Below are positions 1 through 6,369 of a DNA stretch of 23,111 bases, piece by piece. Within the stretch, counting starts at the first letter, position 1. Each line of letters opens with the position of its first letter. A model generated the notes under the pieces. The model was not told the origin of the DNA. It worked only from the letters and a program-made list of their open reading frames with translations, and ran no database searches. Position numbers and translations under genes: made by a program. Where the stretch lies: assembly GCA_030586765.1 (NCBI GenBank), contig JAUQZZ010000010.1, positions 1 through 23,111 on the forward strand, written 5' to 3'. Origin of the DNA: Candidatus Brocadiales bacterium. GTDB taxonomy: Bacteria; Planctomycetota; Brocadiia; Brocadiales; Bathyanammoxibiaceae.

Positions 1-216
1 GGGTAGGGGGAGGGTGATTCTCTATTTATCGTGTAGGGCAAGGCTTTAGCCTTGCCTACGCAAACCTAAAGGTTTGCCCTACAAGGATATGAATCAGGTT
101 AATAATCACCCCCTCCCTTCTCGTGCCTGAGGCAGACCCGCCTCTGGCGGGCCTCCCCCATCAAGGGGGAGGAAGAACTGAATTTGAATCTTATAAATAA
201 TAGTTTTTCAGAGCTC
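1..216. repeat. Composite palindromic intergenic element, copy 1 (nested hairpins plus tail)
   Basis: This stretch is built of inverted repeats. The parts are: a G-rich arm (GGGGGAGGGTGATT, 6-19) facing AATAATCACCCCCTCCC (101-117); inside it a block at 33-82 bounded by GTAGGGCAA and TTGCCCTAC and holding two perfect hairpins (37-45/48-56 and 60-67/70-77); a second hairpin CCCGCC-TCT-GGCGGG (137-151); a third with arms CCTCCCCC and GGGGGAGG around ATCAA (152-172); and a tail TTTTTCAGAGCTC (204-216). The third hairpin and the AATAATCACC segment recur in the same order at 20431-20546, where the first two hairpins are absent. This suggests the inner hairpins were inserted into an older element. 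No coding sequence is evident. The window edge may cut the element. Confidence 0.8.
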
Positions 217-477
217 CCAATATATGAGGACTCCGAAAATCAAAAATTGTATTGTAATGCAGGGCCGCGCCGCCACAAAAACTGACGGATTCGTCTCTGA
301 CGTGACATATCCTCGCAGGCGAACTTGCTACCCATCTTGGTGGGACTACAAGCCTAGAAGAAAGATATGGAAGGGCTGACATCAAGGAGCCGTATCACTC
401 TATACCCTCTAACAATGAAAAAAAGGGCTACAGGTCACTTCTATTGCAGAAGTTGTGTTATTACTCCGAAGGAGGCC
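217..477. other. Unassigned intergenic stretch downstream of the actin gene
   Basis: No gene could be supported here. A 64-codon minus-strand open frame (191-385) has low-complexity, non-family-like content. A plus-strand frame open from 306 to about 552 reads like protein in part (around ERYGRADIKEPY) but has no ATG, GTG or TTG for its first 40 or so codons and runs into the 3' end of the actin gene in antisense. Either could be a decayed gene fragment. No tRNA, riboswitch or terminator was recognised. Confidence 0.4.
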
Positions 478-1542
478 CTAGGTTATCTGTCTCCAGAAGC
501 TCTCGGGCATGTCGTAAGCGAGCTTTAGAGAGCCATTGGCCCCTGCGTATATAGGTTCCTCCACCCTGCAGACCTTTCCACCACCAAATTCCTCCAGTCC
601 CTCTTCTATGAGCTTGTCCAGGCCTTTGAGCTGGCTCATTCCCCCTGCCAGGATAACGTTCTTTAAGATGCTTTCCTGGAACTCAGGGTCATAGGTAGCA
701 ATCAGGTTCCCTGCGGCCTCAAGGATAGGAGGCACTATGGCTTTGCAGGCCTGCCGGCACTCCTCTGTTATATCTATAACCCTTGGCTTTCCATCCACTG
801 GCACTTTTACCACAACCCTATCATTAGTATCAGAGACAAATCCGTATCTTTCCTTTATCTCTCTGGCCATGTTTATGGTAAGTTGGACTTCTGGGTGATT
901 CTCTTTTACCAGCTTCAGCAATAGCTCATCCACATAGTCTCCTGCGGTGGTGAGGGTTATCTGGTCGTTCTCCTCTGGTAGTGCACCGTGCATCCTGCAG
1001 AGGTCTACAGTGCCTGCACCTATATCAATGATTAGGGCATCCTCTAGCATATCCAGCCCGTAGGCCACGGAAAAGGGTTCTGAGACAACTATAACAGACT
1101 CTAAGGTCTCCGAGGCCGCCTCAACCAAGGCCTGCTTATTTATTACGCTGGCCTGAGCTGGGGCACCTATAACACCGTAGACTGGGCGCCCCTTTTCAGG
1201 AGCCGCCAGGCTCACTATGTATTTTACTAGCTCCTTGGCTGCCTCCCTGTGTTTGCTTATATGTTCGGGGTTTGCCAGGGATGAGCCGTCTGAATACTTA
1301 ATCACACCCTTTTCAAAGGGCCTGACTATGTTGAGGGCCAGCCTGTGCCGCAGAGCCTCGTAGCCAAAGACTACCTCCCTGCCAAATAACTTTCTGGAGA
1401 CGTCGTCCTTGGGCCAACCTACTACATTTAATATGGTCTTCCTCAGGCCATTACTGGCCGTTATAGAGGCCCTATAGGTGCCTAGGTCTATCCCCATGTA
1501 AATGGGTCCGAAATCGCCCGTCCCTTTAGCCATCTCTGTCAT
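478..1542 (-). CDS. MamK-like bacterial actin (filament-forming ATPase)
   Basis: This 354-residue protein has the actin/HSP70 ATPase layout. Phosphate-1 is at residues 17-24 (GIDLGTYR, D19); SEPFSVAYG is at 154-162 with E155 at the position of the MamK catalytic glutamate; phosphate-2 is at 171-180 (IIDIGAGTVD); the adenosine loop is at 296-307 (VILAGGMSQLKG). The collinear match to MamK from magnetotactic bacteria extends to the C-terminus, where it ends FWRQIT as MamK ends YWRQL. MamK polymerises into cytoplasmic filaments that position magnetosomes. No magnetosome gene lies nearby, so here it probably organises some other cargo or cell structure (inference). The start is supported by GGAGG six bases upstream. 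The gene lies 34 bases after the coiled-coil gene, in one operon. MreB and ParM are less likely given the C-terminus and the SEPF region. Confidence 0.88.
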   Translation of the reverse strand: MTEMAKGTGDFGPIYMGIDLGTYRASITASNGLRKTILNVVGWPKDDVSRKLFGREVVFGYEALRHRLALNIVRPFEKGVIKYSDGSSLANPEHISKHREAAKELVKYIVSLAAPEKGRPVYGVIGAPAQASVINKQALVEAASETLESVIVVSEPFSVAYGLDMLEDALIIDIGAGTVDLCRMHGALPEENDQITLTTAGDYVDELLLKLVKENHPEVQLTINMAREIKERYGFVSDTNDRVVVKVPVDGKPRVIDITEECRQACKAIVPPILEAAGNLIATYDPEFQESILKNVILAGGMSQLKGLDKLIEEGLEEFGGGKVCRVEEPIYAGANGSLKLAYDMPESFWRQIT

Positions 1543-1576
1543 TTTTAACCTCCGCGATAGAAAAGATAAAATTTAT

Positions 1577-2242
1577 TTAAGATTCTTTGCCAGATTCATT
1601 CCTGTCCGAGGGCCTTGCCTTCTCACGGAGAAGGATATTTTGTCTAAGGAGGTCCTCAAGAAGACCTCCCTTCTTTTTCTCCTGCCTCTCTACAGGGGGA
1701 GAGTCGGATGATGGGCCATACAATTCCTTATTATAACCAGCAGTAAGAAAAGGTTGACCCACAGGTAGCGTTCTCTCCAAAAGGGCTTTTAGGAGGTCCT
1801 CTTCCAGTCTCTTAGAGAATTCCTCGGGAAGCTCCTTCTCTCCCAGGATTTCCTTAAGCCCTTGCAAGGTTTCCGACACTGCTTCCTTTAATCTCACCTC
1901 CCACTTTTCTTTAGTCAGGTATGCCTCTGGTATGGCCTCTTTGGGGGCCTCCTTATATCTTTCTAGCTCCCCGCGGAGGCCTGCTATGTGGGCCTCTAGT
2001 TCCTTACAATGCCTCTCAAGGGCATCCCTTTCTACAGTGAGGGACTGAAATCTTTTTTGAACCTCCCCCTCCACAGACTTATCTATTAGTTCAACAATAT
2101 CTTTCACACTGAGGACCTTAAGCTCCTTTAGGCCCTTTTTGTGAAACTCCTTCAGGGACACATAGGAGGCTACTTGGTTGATTACCTGACTAACATCGAG
2201 GCTAGGCTGGTCTGCGGAGGAACTGAACTTCTCAAGATCCAT
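1577..2242 (-). CDS. Hypothetical coiled-coil protein, operon partner of the MamK-like actin
   Basis: I do not recognise a family in this 221-residue soluble protein. It has a short polar N-terminus (1-14) and a helical segment (15-47). A charged heptad-like coiled coil follows (about 48-98, through VEGEVQKRFQ and ALERHCKELE to ERYKE), then a second amphipathic helical region (110-158). A Pro/Ser/Gly-rich stretch (160-190) leads to a basic C-terminal helix (192-210). There is no signal peptide or membrane span. It is transcribed first in the operon with the actin, so a role as adaptor or filament regulator is plausible by analogy with coiled-coil partners of bacterial actins. This is inference only. 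The start lacks a strong Shine-Dalgarno sequence (a GAAAG about 10 bases upstream), so translation may be weak or the start may differ. Confidence 0.75.
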   Translation of the reverse strand: MDLEKFSSSADQPSLDVSQVINQVASYVSLKEFHKKGLKELKVLSVKDIVELIDKSVEGEVQKRFQSLTVERDALERHCKELEAHIAGLRGELERYKEAPKEAIPEAYLTKEKWEVRLKEAVSETLQGLKEILGEKELPEEFSKRLEEDLLKALLERTLPVGQPFLTAGYNKELYGPSSDSPPVERQEKKKGGLLEDLLRQNILLREKARPSDRNESGKES

Positions 2243-2300
2243 TAATAACTATCTTTCTGGTTAAGGGGTTTCTAGAAAGAAACCTTACCGCTTCTGGCGG

Positions 2301-2329
2301 AGTCTACAATAACAACAATTACTTGTCAA
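2301..2329 (-). promoter_or_regulatory. Sigma70-type promoter of the coiled-coil/actin operon
   Basis: On the minus strand, TTGACA (2324-2329) is a perfect -35 box. It is followed after 17 bases by TAGACT (2301-2306), a weaker -10. The leader to the ATG at 2242 would be about 50 bases. A small hairpin, CCGCT-TCT-GGCGG on the plus strand (2288-2300), resembles the 137-151 repeat and lies near the expected transcription start. Confidence 0.55.
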
Positions 2330-2392
2330 TAATATATTTCTATTGTACGTAAACCTTCTTCCCGCAAATGATTAAGAGCGCATACAAAACTC

Positions 2393-2422
2393 TTGATACT
2401 CATAAGGGAAAAGGTTTATAAT
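2393..2422 (+). promoter_or_regulatory. Sigma70-type promoter of queE-queC
   Basis: TTGATA (2393-2398) and a perfect TATAAT (2417-2422) are separated by 18 bases, placing the start of transcription near 2429. The 29-base leader contains the Shine-Dalgarno AAGGAGG. It leaves no room for a preQ1 riboswitch downstream of this start. Confidence 0.65.
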
Positions 2423-2457
2423 TTTAATAATTTCATCTTCTAGAAGGAGGCTGGGCC

Positions 2458-3168
2458 TTGAAGCTAAAAGTAAACGAAATCTTTAAGAGCATCCAGGGAG
2501 AGTCCTCTTATGCCGGGCTACCCTGTACCTTTATCAGACTTACAGGGTGCAATCTGAGGTGCAATTACTGTGACACGGTGTATGCCTATGAAAAGGGTAT
2601 AGTGATGACTCTAGAAGAGATATTGATGGACGTGGAACTCTTGGGCTGTAGTTTGGTAGAGATTACCGGGGGTGAGCCGCTGCTCCAATCAGAGGTTAGT
2701 GGACTGGTGGAGGGGCTCCTTAATAAAGGATACAAGGTGTTGGTGGAGACCAATGGCAGCCTGGACATAGATGTCCTTCCCCAAGGTGCAGTAAGAATAA
2801 TGGACCTGAAGTGTCCTGATAGTGGGATGGCTGATAGAATGGATTGGCAAAACATAGAAAGGCTCAGGCCCATAGACGAGGTAAAGTTCGTTCTCAGTTC
2901 CAGGGGTGATTACCTCTGGGCCAGGGAGGTCATAGAAAGGTACAGACTGAAGGATAAAGCAAAGGTGCTCATGGGTGTAGCCTATGGTAGAATAGAGCCC
3001 AGGCTTGTAGCCCAGTGGATACTGGAAGAGGGACCAGAGGTACGTTTCCAGCTTCAGCTCCACCGCTATATATGGCCCCATGGTACAGAGGAGGGCTTGA
3101 GGTTGAGGAGTGGTTGCAGGTATGAGAGAGAATTTAGCAGTGGTTCTCCTGAGCGGAGGGATGGATAG
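2458..3168 (+). CDS. queE: 7-carboxy-7-deazaguanine synthase (radical SAM)
   Basis: QueE converts 6-carboxy-tetrahydropterin to 7-carboxy-7-deazaguanine, the ring-forming step toward preQ0/preQ1 and queuosine. The 236-residue product has the substrate segment FKSIQGESSYAG (9-20), the radical-SAM cysteines C31, C35 and C38 (CNLRCNYC), the SAM-binding ITGGEPLLQ near 69-77, and the family's typical end QLHRYIWP. The start is TTG, chosen because AGGAGG ends seven bases upstream and the QueE N-terminus fits exactly. The last 20 or so residues run past the usual QueE end and share DNA with queC in another frame. A 47-base overlap with queC implies translational coupling. Confidence 0.95.
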   Translation: MKLKVNEIFKSIQGESSYAGLPCTFIRLTGCNLRCNYCDTVYAYEKGIVMTLEEILMDVELLGCSLVEITGGEPLLQSEVSGLVEGLLNKGYKVLVETNGSLDIDVLPQGAVRIMDLKCPDSGMADRMDWQNIERLRPIDEVKFVLSSRGDYLWAREVIERYRLKDKAKVLMGVAYGRIEPRLVAQWILEEGPEVRFQLQLHRYIWPHGTEEGLRLRSGCRYEREFSSGSPERRDG

Positions 3169-3847
3169 CTGCGTGACAGCTGCCATAGCCAGGGAATTCT
3201 ATGAACTGGCCCTTCTTCACGCTAATTACAGACAAAGAACTGAGAGCAGGGAGCTAAAGGCCTTTAATGACATCGCCACCTACTATGGTGTCCCTAAGGA
3301 GAGGAGGCTCATCATAGACATGGGCTACCTGGGGGCCCTGGGTGGTTCCAGTCTCACCGACAAGAATATAGAGGTACCCCAGACCGTCCATAGCGAAGCG
3401 TCGGAACGGCAGGCAGAACTTCCTGTCAGGGGGATTCCCAGTACCTACGTTCCTTTCCGGAATACCCACCTCCTTATGACTGCGGTCTCCTGGGCAGAGG
3501 TCATAGGCGCAGAGAAGGTATTCATTGGGGCAGTAGAGGAAGACAGCCCTGGCTATCCAGATTGCAGGGTACTGTACTATAAGGTCTTCAATAAGCTGGT
3601 GGAGGTGGGTACTAAGCCCCAGACTCGAATAACCGTAGAGACCCCTCTCATCCAGCTAAAGAAGTGGGAAATAGTGAAGAGGGGTATTTCCCTAGGAGCC
3701 CCTTTCCACCTAAGTTGGTCTTGCTACCAGAGGGAAGACAAGGCCTGTGGTCTATGTCACAGTTGTGTCCAGCGGCTGAAGGCCTTTAGTGAGGCAGGAT
3801 ATAAAGACCCAATACCCTATGAAGAGCTCAAGAGTTTAAGAGCTTAA
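3122..3847 (+). CDS. queC: 7-cyano-7-deazaguanine (preQ0) synthase
   Basis: QueC is an ATP-dependent amidotransferase-like enzyme that turns 7-carboxy-7-deazaguanine and ammonia into preQ0. The product has the PP-loop motif SGGMDS (11-16) and the zinc-binding cysteines C201, C209, C212 and C215 (CYQ...CGLCHSC). I chose ATG 3122 (241 residues) over a GTG at 3110. It gives the usual short N-terminus before AVVLLSGG, while the GTG directly abuts its GAGGAG with no spacer. It directly follows QueE in the pathway. QueD and QueF are not in the window. Confidence 0.94.
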   Translation: MRENLAVVLLSGGMDSCVTAAIAREFYELALLHANYRQRTESRELKAFNDIATYYGVPKERRLIIDMGYLGALGGSSLTDKNIEVPQTVHSEASERQAELPVRGIPSTYVPFRNTHLLMTAVSWAEVIGAEKVFIGAVEEDSPGYPDCRVLYYKVFNKLVEVGTKPQTRITVETPLIQLKKWEIVKRGISLGAPFHLSWSCYQREDKACGLCHSCVQRLKAFSEAGYKDPIPYEELKSLRA

Positions 3848-3862
3848 GGGGGCCAAGAGAAA

Positions 3863-4585
3863 TTAGAGGGAGTCCTCTGCAGGGTTGCCTTTACCCACAG
3901 CCTGTAGGGCGGCCTTCGCTGCCGACTGTTCCGCCTCCTTCTTACTATTGCCCTTACCACGGCCATATTCTTCATCCTTTATCACTACCATTACCTCAAA
4001 GGTCTTACCGTGGTCAGGGCCCTCCTGTTTGATTACCTTGTAGTGCGGGGTAGTGGTCAGATGTTTCTGACAGTACTGCTGAAGGAGGGATTTATAGTTC
4101 TTTTCGTGCTCGTCCTTTGACACAAGCTTTATCTCCTCACCAAGATGGGTGAGGATGAAGTCGTGGGTGGCCTGGAGTCCCCTGTCCAGATAGATGGCGG
4201 CAATAATGGCCTCAAATACGTTAGCTATCAGGGACCTGGGAAAGCTCTGTCGGTCTGAAAGCCCCTTGCCCACGGTTATATAATGTCCCAGTTTTAGCCT
4301 TTTCCCCACCTTGGCTAATAAGGCCTGGCTCACTACTACAGATTTTATTCTGGTAAGTTCTCCCTCAGGACATTCCGGGAAGGTCTTGTACAGGTGCTCA
4401 GAGATTACCATCCCCAGGATAGCATCTCCCAGGAACTCCAGTCTCTCATTGCTTCCATTGTATTCCAGCCTGCAGGATGTGTGTACAAGGGCCCTCTCAA
4501 GCAATGTAACGTCCTTAAAAGAATACCCTAGGCCCTCCTGGCATTTTTTAAGGCTTTCACACCTATCAGTTACCTGCGTTGTCAT
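3863..4585 (-). CDS. rnc: Ribonuclease III
   Basis: RNase III cleaves double-stranded RNA during rRNA maturation and mRNA decay. The 240-residue product has the signature NERLEFLGDAIL (46-57, with E47, E50 and D54), a second acidic patch in PEGELTRIKS (73-82), and a C-terminal dsRNA-binding domain (about 165-236, YKSLLQQY to AAKAALQAV). At the position where many homologues have an essential Asp it reads ANVFEA (121-126), so Asn122 replaces that Asp while E125 is kept. Asn occurs there in some other RNase IIIs, so activity is still likely. The start overlaps the upstream NYN gene by 20 bases. The end faces queC with only 15 bases between, where no terminator is visible. Confidence 0.95.
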   Translation of the reverse strand: MTTQVTDRCESLKKCQEGLGYSFKDVTLLERALVHTSCRLEYNGSNERLEFLGDAILGMVISEHLYKTFPECPEGELTRIKSVVVSQALLAKVGKRLKLGHYITVGKGLSDRQSFPRSLIANVFEAIIAAIYLDRGLQATHDFILTHLGEEIKLVSKDEHEKNYKSLLQQYCQKHLTTTPHYKVIKQEGPDHGKTFEVMVVIKDEEYGRGKGNSKKEAEQSAAKAALQAVGKGNPAEDSL

Positions 4586-5102
4586 CCTTCTGAAATCTTC
4601 TCTCCTTGAATAACATAGATTCTTCTATAGAGGTATACTTTGTAGCAGCTTGGATGAGTTCGTTGGAGGTGCTTTTGCGGAAAGATACCACCTCCACCCT
4701 GCAGCCGTGGGCTTTCAACATCTCTACCAGGGGGACAAAATCCCCATCCCCAGAGACCAGCACCACAGTATCGAGTTTTGGTGCAATGGCAATAGTATCT
4801 ATCGCTATACCCATATCCCAATCCCCCTTAGCAGTACCGTCTGGCCGGAGGCGGAGGTCCTTGGACTTGATCTCGTAACCCAGCCGCTCCAGGGCATCTG
4901 TGAAGCCAGATTGGTCAACATCTGGTTTCTGGACCACATAGGCTATGGCCCTTACCAGATTCCTTTGCCCTACAATCTCTTGAAGGAGTTTACTATAGTC
5001 AATCTTTGACTGGTGTATGGCCTTTGCCGAATAGAACATATTTTGTACATCAACAAACACCCCTACCCTCTGGTCAGAACGCTTCACGGCATCTTGCGGC
5101 AT
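4566..5102 (-). CDS. NYN-domain (LabA-like, PIN-related) putative ribonuclease
   Basis: The 178-residue product is a single NYN domain of the LabA/DUF88 type. These proteins share the PIN nuclease fold and carry clustered acidic residues that bind a metal. Visible are VGVFVDVQN (13-21, D18 and N21), GDWDMGIAIDTI (93-104, D94, D96, D102) and VSGDGDFVPLV (116-126, D119, D121). A metal-dependent RNase role is inferred from the fold. I chose the ATG at 5102 because AAGGAG lies six bases upstream and the predicted -10 box (5143-5148) covers an in-frame upstream ATG (5144). Overlap with rnc suggests coupled translation and a shared RNA-processing role. Confidence 0.88.
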   Translation of the reverse strand: MPQDAVKRSDQRVGVFVDVQNMFYSAKAIHQSKIDYSKLLQEIVGQRNLVRAIAYVVQKPDVDQSGFTDALERLGYEIKSKDLRLRPDGTAKGDWDMGIAIDTIAIAPKLDTVVLVSGDGDFVPLVEMLKAHGCRVEVVSFRKSTSNELIQAATKYTSIEESMLFKERRFQKDDNAGN

Positions 5103-5142
5103 ACCACACTCCTTGGAAACAATACAAAAATATAACAAATTC

Positions 5143-5170
5143 ATTTTATCAGGCCTATTACGGCAGTCAA
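5143..5170 (-). promoter_or_regulatory. Promoter of the NYN-rnc operon
   Basis: On the minus strand, TTGACT (5165-5170) and TAAAAT (5143-5148) are 16 bases apart. The transcript would begin near 5136, giving a leader of about 34 bases to the ATG at 5102. Confidence 0.6.
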
Positions 5171-5180
5171 ATTAATTTTA

Positions 5181-5209
5181 TTGACACTCTCCTTAAATTC
5201 TGGTATATA
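5181..5209 (+). promoter_or_regulatory. Promoter of the pheA-tpiA-secG-yicC-gmk operon
   Basis: A perfect TTGACA (5181-5186) and TATATA (5204-5209) with a 17-base spacer make this one of the best promoters in the window. The -10 lies inside the perfect palindrome GGTATATATACC (5202-5213), a possible operator. Its -35 is 10 bases from the divergent NYN-rnc -35. The leader to the ATG at 5277 is about 60 bases. Confidence 0.7.
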
Positions 5210-5276
5210 TACCATTTAAAACAAAGTGTACCTTCAGAGACTCCTCCATCAGGAAAGCTACCCCAGAAGTCAAGTT

Positions 5277-6359
5277 ATGGAAATCCAGAGTGCCCTAGAA
5301 TCCCTTAGAAGACAGATTGACGAGCTAGATTCTAGGATAGTCCTCCTCCTGAATGAGAGGGCAAAGGTTGCTCAACAGATAGGCGAGGTCAAGAGGCAGA
5401 CAAACACCCAGGTTTATTACCCTGATAGGGAGCAACAGGTCTACCAAAGGGTTACCTCTGAGAACAAAGGCCCTCTACCCAATAACTCCCTTGCGGCCAT
5501 ATATAGAGAGCTTATAGCCGGTTCCAGGGCCTTAGAGGGCCCCCTCAAGGTCTCCTTTTTAGGCCCTGTAGGCACCTTTAGCTACGTGGCCGCTAGGAAG
5601 AGTTTTGGCCCCTCCGTGGAATACCTGCCTCAGAAGGCTATAGACTCCGTCTTTAGGGAGGTAAAGGCAGGTCGGGTAGACTACGGCATAGTCCCTGTAG
5701 AGAATTCCACCGAAGGTGGGATCCGTGAGACCCTCCACGCCTTCCTTGAGTGTGATGTAAAGGTCTGTGCCGAGATTGTCCTTCCCATACAGCACAGTCT
5801 TATGTCTAACTCTGTCCCAGAGAAGATTAAGAGGATATACTCCAAGCTCCAGGTCTTTTCCCAGTGTAAGAATTGGCTTGCCAACAACTTCCCTGAGGCA
5901 GAACTCCTGGAGGTAGGCAGTACCACAGAGGCTGCCCAGATGGCGAAAAAAGAAACAGGTGCTGCTGCCATAGCACATGCCGAAGTGGCCGAGCCTTATA
6001 ACCTAAACATACTTTACCAAAACATCGAAGACAATCCCAATAACGTCACCCGATTCTTTATTCTAAGCCAGAAATTCTCTGGCCCCAGCGGACAGGACAA
6101 AACGGCCATAATGTGTTATATAAAGAACCAAGTGGGCGCACTTTATGAGCTCCTCCACCCCTTCAAGAAGTACGGCATCAACCTGACCAGCATAGAGTCC
6201 CTACCTTCCCGTAAGAAGGCCTGGGACTACAGCTTCTACATAGATTTTGAAGGCCATGTCCAGGATGAGAGGGTCAGAAAGGCACTAGAGAAGGTCGGTA
6301 GTAGATGTTTAGAGCTTAGGATATTAGGTTCCTTCCCAAGGAGCAATCAATTCTCATAA
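5277..6359 (+). CDS. pheA: Bifunctional chorismate mutase / prephenate dehydratase (P-protein)
   Basis: This enzyme makes phenylpyruvate from chorismate in phenylalanine synthesis. The 360 residues divide into an AroQ-type chorismate mutase (about 5-85, LRRQIDELDSRIVLLLNERAK), a prephenate dehydratase domain (about 90-268) and a C-terminal ACT domain (274-350). The dehydratase domain shows VSFLGPVGTFSY, VPVENSTEGGI and the catalytic TRFFIL at 259-264. In the ACT domain the phenylalanine-binding motif usually written ESRP reads ESLP (307-310), with GALY at 287-290, so feedback inhibition could differ. An in-frame GTG at 5226 would add 17 residues with no family match, so ATG 5277 is preferred, though its Shine-Dalgarno is weak. 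tpiA follows after 10 bases. Confidence 0.95.
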   Translation: MEIQSALESLRRQIDELDSRIVLLLNERAKVAQQIGEVKRQTNTQVYYPDREQQVYQRVTSENKGPLPNNSLAAIYRELIAGSRALEGPLKVSFLGPVGTFSYVAARKSFGPSVEYLPQKAIDSVFREVKAGRVDYGIVPVENSTEGGIRETLHAFLECDVKVCAEIVLPIQHSLMSNSVPEKIKRIYSKLQVFSQCKNWLANNFPEAELLEVGSTTEAAQMAKKETGAAAIAHAEVAEPYNLNILYQNIEDNPNNVTRFFILSQKFSGPSGQDKTAIMCYIKNQVGALYELLHPFKKYGINLTSIESLPSRKKAWDYSFYIDFEGHVQDERVRKALEKVGSRCLELRILGSFPRSNQFS

Positions 6360-6369
6360 GGGAACGGTT

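Noticed and set aside
191..385. 64-codon minus-strand open frame next to the first repeat
   Set aside because: No start context, low-complexity content and no family resemblance. It partly overlaps the repeat tail.
478..2242. Magnetosome gene island
   Set aside because: Only the MamK-like actin is present. No cation-diffusion transporter, PDZ protease, MamA-type TPR or multiheme magnetochrome gene is adjacent.
2243..2457. preQ1 riboswitch upstream of queE-queC
   Set aside because: The short leader after the predicted start holds no class I or II preQ1 aptamer features that I can recognise.
3848..3862. Bidirectional terminator between convergent queC and rnc
   Set aside because: The gap is only 15 bases and no stem with a T-run is visible.
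5103..5144. Upstream start for the NYN protein at 5144
   Set aside because: This ATG lies inside the predicted -10 box and has no Shine-Dalgarno. The ATG at 5102 has AAGGAG at ideal spacing.
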